Shown one piece after another: positions 1-6,134 of a stretch of 26,385 nt of DNA (position 1 is the stretch's first letter; every line of letters begins with the position of its first letter). The position numbers and the translations under genes are program-made. The DNA comes from Christensenella sp964438705 (GTDB lineage Bacteria; Bacillota; Clostridia; Christensenellales; Christensenellaceae), in NCBI GenBank assembly GCA_964438705.1, contig CAYTKQ010000030.1, positions 1 to 26,385 of the forward strand, written 5' to 3'. The notes below the pieces were generated by a model. The model was not told the origin of the DNA. It was given only the letters and a program-made list of their open reading frames with translations, and ran no database searches.

Positions 1-43
1 AAGCCCTTATAGGGCTTGAGCAAGCCACCCGTTTGACGGGTGG
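1..43. mobile_element. Two adjacent stem-loops, probable IS200/IS605-type element end or relic
   Basis: Two perfect hairpins lie at the left edge: AAGCCCT-TAT-AGGGCTT (1-17) and CCACCCGT-TTG-ACGGGTGG (25-43), separated by seven bases. No coding sequence goes with them inside the window. The second hairpin, flanked by CAAG on the left and TCTTGAC on the right, resembles from memory the imperfect-palindrome ends recognised by Y1 (TnpA) transposases in clostridial genomes. Whether a transposase or TnpB gene lies to the left cannot be seen. It could instead be the terminator region of an upstream gene. Neither stem is followed by a T-run, which favours a structural or recombination role. Confidence 0.4.
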
Positions 44-55
44 TCTTGACTGCAA

Positions 56-101
56 AAAATCCGAAAATAAAAGCTGAGGAGCAAACCATCTTTCGGATTT
101 T
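56..101 (+). terminator. Long terminator-like stem
   Basis: AAATCCGAAA (57-66) pairs perfectly with TTTCGGATTT (91-100). The 24-base loop contains a small GCT-GAGG-AGC hairpin, and four Ts end the right arm. It would terminate transcription coming from the left of the window, upstream of the promoter at 114-142. The loop is longer than in a classical intrinsic terminator, so an attenuator or other structured RNA end is also possible. Confidence 0.4.
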
Positions 102-113
102 CACAAAAAGTGG

Positions 114-142
114 TTGTTACGATATCGTTAGTTTGGTACAAT
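114..142 (+). promoter_or_regulatory. Sigma-A-type promoter with palindromic operator candidate
   Basis: TTGTTA (114-119) and TACAAT (137-142) are spaced by 17 bases. They match the -35 box in 4 of 6 positions and the -10 box in 5 of 6. The spacer begins with the perfect 10-bp palindrome ACGATATCGT (119-128), placed where a repressor could block polymerase. The start codon at 181 follows after a leader of about 30 nt. Confidence 0.55.
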
Positions 143-180
143 AGACCGGGTATAAAAACGATAATGCAGAGGTGAAAAGT

Positions 181-1371
181 ATGTCAAGATGTGTTGGAAC
201 GGTCTCGCGCGGGATACGTACGCCCATTATCCGAGAAGGGGACGATTTGGCAAAGATCGTCGTATCGAGTGTGCTTGAAGCGGCAAACGAAGACGGATTT
301 GAACTCCGCGAGCGCGATGTGATCGCTGTGACGGAGGCTGTGGTGGCGCGTGCACAGGGAAATTACGCAAGCGTTGATGATATTGCGCAGGATATCAAAA
401 ATAAATTTGGCGGAGAAGCTGTTGGCATTATTTTCCCCATCCTCTCAAGAAATCGATTTGCGATCTGTCTGCGCGGCATCGCCCGGGGGGCGAAAAAGAT
501 CGTTCTGATGCTTTCCTATCCGTCGGACGAGGTAGGCAACCATCTGGTGTCGCTTGATCAGGTGGAAGAAAAGGACGTCAATCCGTGGAGCGATGTGCTG
601 GACCTTGCGAAATACAGAGAGCTGTTCGGCGTAAACCTGCATCCGTTCACCGGGGTGGATTATGTGGATTATTATGCGGAGCTCATCCGCGAGGAAGGGG
701 CGGAGGTGGAGATCGTGTTTGCAAACGATCCCTGCGCGGTGCTGCCCTATACAAAAAATGTGCTGTGCTGCGATATCCACACGCGTGAGCGTTCCAAGCG
801 CAAGCTGAAGGCGGCGGGTGCGGAAAAGGTGTACGGTCTTGACGACGTGATGGCGGAGCCGGTCGGCGGCAGCGGCTTCAATGCGGCGTATGGACTGCTC
901 GGCTCCAACAAATCGACGGAAGACACAGTGAAGCTATTTCCGAAGGATTGCGAGTCATTTGTGGACGATGTGCAGAAGCAGATCAAAGAAATTACGGGAA
1001 AGAGCGTGGAGGTCATGGTGTACGGCGACGGCGCGTTCAAGGACCCGGTTGGAAAAATTTGGGAGCTCGCCGACCCGGTGGTTTCACCGGCGCACACGAT
1101 TGGGCTTGTTGGCACGCCGAACGAGCTGAAGCTGAAATATCTTGCGGACAATCAGTTTGCGGGGCTTGCGGGTGAGGAGCTGCGCGCGGCGGTCACACAG
1201 TATATCAAGGACAAAAACGATGATCTGAAAGGATCGATGGAATCGCAGGGAACCACGCCGCGAAGGCTGACAGACCTGATCGGTTCGCTGTGCGATCTCA
1301 CGTCGGGCAGCGGGGACAAGGGTACGCCCGTCGTCCTCGTACAGGGATATTTTGATACATACGCAGACTGA
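181..1371 (+). CDS. Coenzyme F420-0:L-glutamate ligase-like protein
   Basis: This 396-residue soluble protein resembles the F420-0:gamma-glutamyl ligase (CofE/FbiB) fold. The N-terminal segment TPIIREGDDLAKIV and the following ERDVIAVTEAVVARAQG match the substrate and metal-binding start of that family. The C-terminal GDKGTPVVLVQGYF is typical of its clostridial relatives. CofE itself adds glutamates to F420 through GTP and is about 250 residues, so this longer form is a distinct subgroup. No F420 biosynthesis gene is nearby, so the substrate is unknown; an amide ligation on another metabolite is only an inference. ATG 181 is chosen over GTG 172 because AGAGGTGA sits at the proper distance before it. 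The gene is monocistronic: it has its own promoter and a terminator follows. Confidence 0.75.
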   Translation: MSRCVGTVSRGIRTPIIREGDDLAKIVVSSVLEAANEDGFELRERDVIAVTEAVVARAQGNYASVDDIAQDIKNKFGGEAVGIIFPILSRNRFAICLRGIARGAKKIVLMLSYPSDEVGNHLVSLDQVEEKDVNPWSDVLDLAKYRELFGVNLHPFTGVDYVDYYAELIREEGAEVEIVFANDPCAVLPYTKNVLCCDIHTRERSKRKLKAAGAEKVYGLDDVMAEPVGGSGFNAAYGLLGSNKSTEDTVKLFPKDCESFVDDVQKQIKEITGKSVEVMVYGDGAFKDPVGKIWELADPVVSPAHTIGLVGTPNELKLKYLADNQFAGLAGEELRAAVTQYIKDKNDDLKGSMESQGTTPRRLTDLIGSLCDLTSGSGDKGTPVVLVQGYFDTYAD

Positions 1372-1419
1372 AAACGGCTGTGCGCGGCGCAAGTGAAAAG
1401 AATATGCAAAAAAGTGAGA

Positions 1420-1446
1420 GGGGCGCGGGAATGCGCTCCTTTTCTT
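1420..1446 (+). terminator. Intrinsic terminator of the F420 ligase-like gene
   Basis: GGGGCGC (1420-1426) pairs with GCGCTCC (1433-1439) with one G-U pair and a six-base loop, followed by TTTTCTT. It lies about 50 bases after the stop codon. Confidence 0.7.
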
Positions 1447-1489
1447 GATTATTGCAGGTGCGCGCGGTTTATGATATTTTAGTATCATA
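1445..1489 (+). promoter_or_regulatory. Weak promoter with inverted repeat over the -10 box
   Basis: TTGATT (1445-1450) and TATGAT (1470-1475) form a candidate promoter, with a long 19-base spacer. The -10 box is part of a perfect inverted repeat, TATGATA (1470-1476) - six bases - TATCATA (1483-1489). A dimeric repressor bound there would cover the start site. The promoter call is tentative; the inverted repeat itself is directly visible. Confidence 0.4.
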
Positions 1490-1508
1490 TTCAACGGGAG
1501 GGCGATAT

Positions 1509-2303
1509 ATGAAAACGGAAAAACTTTCTCAATACAGAAGAAGGATCGTCGGGGGATTGATCGTCTATGGGATTTTATCGCTTGGCATTATTCCGATCTT
1601 CACGCTTTATATGGGAACGCAGGACAACATCTTAACGGTATCCATGTCGGCGATGGGCAACACCAGCACGGGCATGCACGTCTTATTCATTGTATGGACG
1701 CTTGTGTTCTGCGGTTATTTTGCAAGCTTTGTGGGCTATCTGCTGATGCTCACCAAAAACACACATTCCAGGATACGAGGGTTTGTTACATTTGCGACGG
1801 TGGTGCTCATCATCGGAAATATTTTTCCGTTTTTGCCCGAGATATTTCCGGGCTTCGCGGGATTGCATAATCTGTTTGCACAAATTTCTTCGATTTCACT
1901 GGCAGTGATCCTGATGCTGTTCACACTTACGCTGCGCAATCATTATTCGGTATTATTTAAAAAGGCGCTTGTTTTTGTACTCATCATCTGGGTGATGCTG
2001 ATTGCGCTGATGGGGATTTTCGGGACGTTGAGCATCACGGAAATGTCGGGCATCATCATTGCGGGCATCTTCCTGTTCACAGTGCTCGTGTGGCTGTATA
2101 AGGAGGACACCTTCGACCCGGTGCAATCATTGAAGGAAAATGACGCGCAGGAGGCGATGGAAGAAGCGGACAAGCTCCAAAAACGCGCAGAGCAGGCGAA
2201 AAAAGAATATTTGAAGCTGGAGGCAGCGGCGCGCAAGGCAAAGATTGAAGCGGAGGAGGTCGTGAAGATCGCCGCGAAGGTGCAAAAGAACACAACCAAA
2301 TAA
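1509..2303 (+). CDS. Multi-pass membrane protein of unknown function with charged C-terminal tail
   Basis: The predicted protein has 264 residues. About six hydrophobic segments are visible in roughly the first 195 residues, beginning with IVGGLIVYGILSLGIIPIF. The last 55 to 60 residues form a highly charged, Ala/Glu/Lys-rich helix (EEADKLQKRAEQAKKEY and onward), probably a cytoplasmic coiled coil. I recognise no family; the layout is loosely similar to DUF998-like small integral membrane proteins, but that is not established. ATG 1509 is preferred to the in-frame start at 1452 because GGGAGG lies eight bases upstream and the 1452 start would overlap the promoter. The rubredoxin-glutamate synthase gene follows after 27 bases, so cotranscription is likely. 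Confidence 0.7.
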   Translation: MKTEKLSQYRRRIVGGLIVYGILSLGIIPIFTLYMGTQDNILTVSMSAMGNTSTGMHVLFIVWTLVFCGYFASFVGYLLMLTKNTHSRIRGFVTFATVVLIIGNIFPFLPEIFPGFAGLHNLFAQISSISLAVILMLFTLTLRNHYSVLFKKALVFVLIIWVMLIALMGIFGTLSITEMSGIIIAGIFLFTVLVWLYKEDTFDPVQSLKENDAQEAMEEADKLQKRAEQAKKEYLKLEAAARKAKIEAEEVVKIAAKVQKNTTK

Positions 2304-2330
2304 TAAGCCAAATGATACGGGGGTATAAAA

Positions 2331-3725
2331 ATGGCGATTTATCAATGCAGTGTGTGCGGAAACACATACGACGAGGAGCAGGGCATCCTGTTTCAGGATT
2401 TGAACGGGGACTGGACGTGCGGCGTATGTGCGGCGGCAAAGAGCATGTTCGTGTGTGTGGAAAAGGAACAAGAAGCGGCAAGCCCGCGTGAAAAGCGGGC
2501 ACTTGATTACCCGGAGGAGCTTTTTCGGCCTGCGGCGGACACAGAGCCGGATATGGCGGCGATCCATGAAATCGCGGTGAGCGGACAGAGCGTGATCGAA
2601 CCGATGAAGACGTTAAAGCCCATTGTGTCGTGGGACGACATCCTGTTTTTGGGCGCGCAGCTTTCGCCCTTTCCGCTGGATGAGCACGCGGCGGTGAACA
2701 CGCGTACGGTTATTGGGAAAAACGCCAAAAAGCCTATGGTTTTGGAAAGCCCGGTGTATGTGAGCCATATGTCGTTCGGTGCGCTTTCGCGCGAGCTGAA
2801 GCTTGCGCTGGCAAAGGGGTCAGCGCTCAACAAAACGGCGATGTGCAGCGGCGAAGGCGGCATTCTTCCCGAGGAGATGGAAGCATCCTACAAATATATT
2901 TTTGAATATGTGCCTAATTTTTACAGCGTTACGCCCGAAAACCTCAAACGGGTGGATGCGATCGAGATCAAGATCGGGCAGGGGACCAAGCCGGGTATGG
3001 GCGGGCATCTGCCGGGCGGCAAGGTGACGGAAGAGATCGCGGCGATCCGCAACAAGCCGGTGGGTGAGGACATTATCAGCCCGTCGCGCATACCGGGGAT
3101 CAATTCAAAAGAGGATTTAAAAGAGGTGGTCGATGGGCTTCGGGAAGGCTCGGAGGGTTGCCCCATCGGCGTAAAGCTGGCTGCGGGGCACATTGAACGC
3201 GACCTCGAGGCCGCGGTATTTGCACAGCCCGATTTTATTACCATAGACGGGCGGGGCGGCGGAACAGGCGCAAGTCCGAAATCCTTGAAGGATGCGGCTT
3301 CCGTTCCTACGATCTACGCGCTATACCGCGCGCGGAAATATCTCGACGCCCACGCGAGCGATATTCAGTTGGTCATCACCGGCGGGTTGCGTGTGCCATC
3401 CGATTTCATCAAGGCGATCGCCATGGGCGCGGACGCGGTGGCGGTCGGGTCAGCGGCGCTGATGGCGGCGGTGTGCATGCAGTATCGCCAGTGCCACAAC
3501 GGAAATTGTCCGATGGGCGGGCTCACGCAGGATGAAACGCTCAGAAAGCGGCTGGATGTGGAAAAGAGTGCGGCGCGTGTGGCGAACTTTCTCAATGTCT
3601 CGCTGGAGGAACTGAAAATGTTCGCGCGGGTGTCCGGGCACGACGATGTGCACGCATTGAGCGTTGACGACTTGTGCACGGTCAATTCAGAGATATCTGG
3701 ACATACGAATATTCCCCATGTGTAA
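2331..3725 (+). CDS. Rubredoxin-glutamate synthase domain fusion flavoprotein
   Basis: This 464-residue protein starts with a rubredoxin-like domain, with Cys6, Cys9, Cys30 and Cys33 as two CxxC knuckles for one iron. After a linker comes the FMN-binding barrel of the glutamate synthase large subunit: SHMSFGALSRE near residue 145, GQGTKPGMGGHLPGGKV, IDGRGGGTGASP and ITGGLRVPSD. Cys382, Cys388 and Cys393 in CMQYRQCHNGNCP have the spacing of the GOGAT 3Fe-4S ligands. The N-terminal amidotransferase domain of full GltB is absent, as in archaeal-type and clostridial short forms. It probably transfers electrons from rubredoxin via Fe-S to FMN and reductively aminates 2-oxoglutarate or an analogue, but the physiological substrate is unproven. 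A GGGGGT site precedes the ATG. It is cotranscribed with the next gene, the gap being 10 bases. Confidence 0.88.
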   Translation: MAIYQCSVCGNTYDEEQGILFQDLNGDWTCGVCAAAKSMFVCVEKEQEAASPREKRALDYPEELFRPAADTEPDMAAIHEIAVSGQSVIEPMKTLKPIVSWDDILFLGAQLSPFPLDEHAAVNTRTVIGKNAKKPMVLESPVYVSHMSFGALSRELKLALAKGSALNKTAMCSGEGGILPEEMEASYKYIFEYVPNFYSVTPENLKRVDAIEIKIGQGTKPGMGGHLPGGKVTEEIAAIRNKPVGEDIISPSRIPGINSKEDLKEVVDGLREGSEGCPIGVKLAAGHIERDLEAAVFAQPDFITIDGRGGGTGASPKSLKDAASVPTIYALYRARKYLDAHASDIQLVITGGLRVPSDFIKAIAMGADAVAVGSAALMAAVCMQYRQCHNGNCPMGGLTQDETLRKRLDVEKSAARVANFLNVSLEELKMFARVSGHDDVHALSVDDLCTVNSEISGHTNIPHV

Positions 3726-3735
3726 GGAGAAAAAT

Positions 3736-4488
3736 ATGAAGCTGATTTCATGGAACGTGAATGGTCTGCGGGCCGCGGCAGCGAAGGGCTTCCTCGATTA
3801 TTTGCACACAAGCGGCACGGATGTGCTTTGCGTTCAGGAAACAAAGATGCAGCGCGATCAGGCGGAGTTCGATTTTGGCGAATATGCGGAATACTGGAAC
3901 AGCGCCGAAAAAAAGGGATATTCGGGAACGGCGGTGTTCACAAAAATCAAGCCGCTTGCGGTGACATATGATTTTGACGTGGAGGAGCACAGCCGCGAGG
4001 GACGGGTGATCACCCTTGAATTTGAAGATTTTTTTCTGGTGAACGTGTATACGCCTAATTCTGGAGAGGGACTCAAGCGGCTCGATTACCGTATGAAATG
4101 GGAGGACGATTTTCGCGCATATCTTCTGGCGCTCCATCAGAAAAAAGGCGTTGTCGTGTGCGGAGACCTCAACGTGGCGCACACGGAGATCGACCTCAAA
4201 AATCCAAAAACGAACGGGAAGAACGCGGGCTTCACGCCGCAGGAGCGTGAGAAAATGACAGAGCTGCTTTCGTCCGGGTTCGTCGATTCCTTCCGGTATC
4301 TGCACCCGGATGAAACGGGGCGTTATTCTTGGTGGTCGTATCGCTTCAACGCGCGGGCCAACAACGCGGGGTGGCGCATCGACTACTTCCTTGTGTCAGA
4401 CGATCTGAAGGAACGGATCGCCGACGCGCAGATCTATCCGGATATTTTCGGAAGCGACCATTGTCCGGTGGGTTTGACGCTGAAATAG
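3736..4488 (+). CDS. xth: Exodeoxyribonuclease III / class II AP endonuclease
   Basis: The 250-residue protein belongs to the EEP fold family of apurinic/apyrimidinic endonucleases. It cleaves DNA 5' of abasic sites and has 3' to 5' exonuclease activity in base-excision repair. Visible signatures are MKLISWNVNGLRA with Asn7, VQETK with the metal-binding Glu35, VYTPNSG around Tyr105, GDLNVAH with Asp144 and Asn146, WWSYRFNARANNAGWRIDYF, and the terminal GSDHCPV with Asp241 and His242. All catalytic residues are present and the length is normal for bacterial ExoIII/ExoA. ATG 3736 is set by AAGGAG at 3724-3729 and by the family N-terminus. The Shine-Dalgarno site overlaps the stop region of the upstream flavoprotein, which suggests an operon. 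Confidence 0.95.
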   Translation: MKLISWNVNGLRAAAAKGFLDYLHTSGTDVLCVQETKMQRDQAEFDFGEYAEYWNSAEKKGYSGTAVFTKIKPLAVTYDFDVEEHSREGRVITLEFEDFFLVNVYTPNSGEGLKRLDYRMKWEDDFRAYLLALHQKKGVVVCGDLNVAHTEIDLKNPKTNGKNAGFTPQEREKMTELLSSGFVDSFRYLHPDETGRYSWWSYRFNARANNAGWRIDYFLVSDDLKERIADAQIYPDIFGSDHCPVGLTLK

Positions 4489-4500
4489 AGTGATCGAAGC

Positions 4501-4529
4501 GGAAGGCTCTGAAAAGGGCCTCCTTTTTT
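4501..4529 (+). terminator. Intrinsic terminator after xth
   Basis: GGAAGGC (4501-4507) pairs with GCCTCC (4518-4523) with one bulged A and a 10-base loop, then six Ts follow. Confidence 0.7.
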
Positions 4530-4545
4530 AAAAAATTCATTTTTC

Positions 4546-4600
4546 ATTAAACAATCCTTAAGAAACTGTTTATTTGCCCTTAAGACATACGCCATATAAT
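4546..4600 (+). promoter_or_regulatory. Promoter with phased CTTAAGA repeats
   Basis: A perfect TATAAT lies at 4595-4600 with only a poor -35 (TTGCCC at 4574-4579, 15-base spacing). CCTTAAGA occurs twice, at 4556-4563 and 4578-4585, exactly 22 bases apart. A related ATTAAAC starts at 4546, 11 bases before the first CTTAAGA. Phasing at 11 bases next to a weak -35 is typical of OmpR/PhoB-class response-regulator sites, so an activator-dependent promoter is inferred for the lipoprotein gene at 4628. Confidence 0.5.
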
Positions 4601-4627
4601 GAAATTAAAACACGAGGAGGCGAAGAT

Positions 4628-5554
4628 ATGAAGAAGATGAAGGTGGTTGCGATTGTGTCGGCAGCGGCAGTGACGGCGGGTGTTTTATGCGGATGTGCGC
4701 CGCTTGGAAGGCTCGGGCAAATAGTCGGTTCTGCGGCACGTGAGGCGCGGGCTGAGGTGCGCGAACAGATCGAGCAGGACGGACGGGAACGTTTCCCGGA
4801 AGAATATTACAACATGACATCGGCCTATGGTTCCGCAGAGGCGGCAGTTGATGATTTTGCGGAATACGCGCCATTCGGCCTCACTTTTGAAGAAGCGAAT
4901 GGTCAGAACTGGTTTGGCGACAAGCCGCTGGCAGGCCTTTATGACGCGGGTTATAATACGGTAACAATCGGCACATATGCGGACATTGGAGCGTTTGTTG
5001 TTGTGAACCGTGAGGCGGGAAACATTGTCGGCATATATGAAACGGACAAGGAAACCTTTTCAAGGCTTTCGGGAATTGATGGAATCGGCAGCCCCAAGAA
5101 GGCTGCTGAGGAAAATGGGTTGTCCTTCTATAGAGAAGACAAAACGATAAAAGGACTGGATCAAGCGGCCTTTGCAAAATTAGAGAACGAGCTGCGGATG
5201 AAATATAAGAATGAAAAAGCGTTTGTGGAATGCAATGATTATGTATTTTCGTTCTATAAAGGAGACTTGCTGCGCATCAGCTCGGCATGCGCGACGGATC
5301 TCAGCGAATATGTGATAACGGTATATTTTGATTACTGTTCCGCCGAGAAAATCGATCTGAATATATTTGAGCGGGATAAAACGGATCAGATCGTCATGCA
5401 GGCGATGAATGAAAGCAACGGATCGAAGACGGAACTGGATACTGCGGTCAAGAATGCGGTCGCGCAGGCGTATGGAATCAGCGCAGATGATTTGCTGATC
5501 AGAAATGTGCTCGGCGAAGATGACCCGTTGATCAGCAAAGATAACATCGGGTAA
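4628..5554 (+). CDS. Lipoprotein of unknown function
   Basis: The 308-residue protein begins with a short Lys-rich N-terminus, a hydrophobic stretch and the lipobox LCGC with Cys23, so it should be lipid-anchored outside the membrane. The mature part is soluble and acidic. It starts with a charged helical region (AREARAEVREQIEQDGRERF) and has no motif I recognise. A segment near residues 110 to 165 (GTYADIGAFVVVNREAGNIVGIYETD) looks like beta-strand structure. ATG 4628 is chosen because GAGGAGG lies just upstream and because the signal peptide starts there; an upstream in-frame start at 4574 would lie before the -10 box. The gene has its own promoter and terminator. The promoter repeats suggest envelope-stress or nutrient control, which is inference. 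Confidence 0.8.
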   Translation: MKKMKVVAIVSAAAVTAGVLCGCAPLGRLGQIVGSAAREARAEVREQIEQDGRERFPEEYYNMTSAYGSAEAAVDDFAEYAPFGLTFEEANGQNWFGDKPLAGLYDAGYNTVTIGTYADIGAFVVVNREAGNIVGIYETDKETFSRLSGIDGIGSPKKAAEENGLSFYREDKTIKGLDQAAFAKLENELRMKYKNEKAFVECNDYVFSFYKGDLLRISSACATDLSEYVITVYFDYCSAEKIDLNIFERDKTDQIVMQAMNESNGSKTELDTAVKNAVAQAYGISADDLLIRNVLGEDDPLISKDNIG

Positions 5555-5571
5555 GAGAACCTTGGGCATAG

Positions 5572-5602
5572 ACCCCGGCGTGCAGCAACCGCCGGGGTTT
5601 TT
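5572..5602 (+). terminator. Intrinsic terminator of the lipoprotein gene
   Basis: ACCCCGGCG (5572-5580) pairs perfectly with CGCCGGGGT (5590-5598), followed by a T-run to 5602. This is a strong GC-rich stem that isolates the lipoprotein gene from the ATPase operon. Confidence 0.9.
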
Positions 5603-5663
5603 GCGTTTTTTGGATGCGCAGAATCACGATGCAAAAAAGCCCGTGACAAAAACATTTTAATAC

Positions 5664-5692
5664 TTGTCTTTCAAAATGGTTAAAGGTATAAT
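5664..5692 (+). promoter_or_regulatory. Promoter of the V-type ATPase operon
   Basis: TTGTCT (5664-5669), a 17-base spacer and a perfect TATAAT (5687-5692) give a predicted start near 5699-5700. A possible second promoter further down, TTGAAA (5732-5737) with TATTAT (5753-5758) at 15-base spacing, is weaker. Confidence 0.7.
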
Positions 5693-5700
5693 GAACATGA

Positions 5701-5724
5701 AAATGCTTCCGAAAGGAAGCGTTT
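5701..5724 (+). other. 5'-terminal mRNA stem-loop with GAAA tetraloop
   Basis: AAATGCTTCC (5701-5710) and GGAAGCGTTT (5715-5724) form a 10-bp stem (one G-U pair) closed by the tetraloop GAAA. It starts within one or two bases of the predicted transcription start of the ATPase operon. No T-run follows, so it is not a terminator. A role in protecting the 5' end of a long operon mRNA from decay is inferred from known 5' stem-loops of stable bacterial messages. Confidence 0.65.
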
Positions 5725-5801
5725 GTCCGGTTTGAAATCGTTGCAAAAGTGTTATTATTTAAAAATAAATGTTCAACAGAAACCGAATGAGGTGATACAA
5801 C

Positions 5802-6116
5802 ATGGCAAGAGAGGCATTGGAAATCATCAAGGAGGCGGAAGAACAGGCACGGCACGCCGTGGAACAGGCGCATGCGGACGCACAGCGTCTTATCGGTGAT
5901 GCCAAAAAACGCGCAGAGGAAGCAGAACGCGCGGCGGACGAGCTGGTGAAGAGCCGGATCGGTGCGGCGCGGGAGGCGGCCGGGGAAGAGGCCCGGGCGA
6001 GGCGCGTGCAGTTTGAAGCCGAAACAGAGCAGATGGCGCGGGAGCTTACACTGGCCTTAGAGGCCAAGCGGGAAGCGGCAGTCCGTGCGGCAACAAATAT
6101 CATTGTGGGCAACTGA
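5802..6116 (+). CDS. ntpF: V-type ATPase peripheral stalk subunit G-like (NtpF/AtpH type)
   Basis: The 104-residue protein is almost entirely one charged helix rich in Ala, Glu, Arg and Gln, as expected for the coiled-coil partner of subunit E in the peripheral stalks that hold the A3B3 head against the membrane stator. It has no membrane segment. Position is the main argument: it is the first gene of an operon in ntpF-I-K-E-C-G-A-B-D order, 18 bases before subunit I. A GAGGTGAT site precedes ATG 5802. Sequence alone would not exclude another small coiled-coil protein, but the operon context makes the assignment firm. The repeated EA/AR codons make it compositionally simple. Confidence 0.82.
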   Translation: MAREALEIIKEAEEQARHAVEQAHADAQRLIGDAKKRAEEAERAADELVKSRIGAAREAAGEEARARRVQFEAETEQMARELTLALEAKREAAVRAATNIIVGN

Positions 6117-6134
6117 TGCGAAGGAGGGGATGAG

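Noticed and set aside
5701..5724. Leader hairpin as an intrinsic terminator/attenuator
   Set aside because: Only three Ts follow the stem before GTCC, so termination is unlikely; a 5' stability element fits better.
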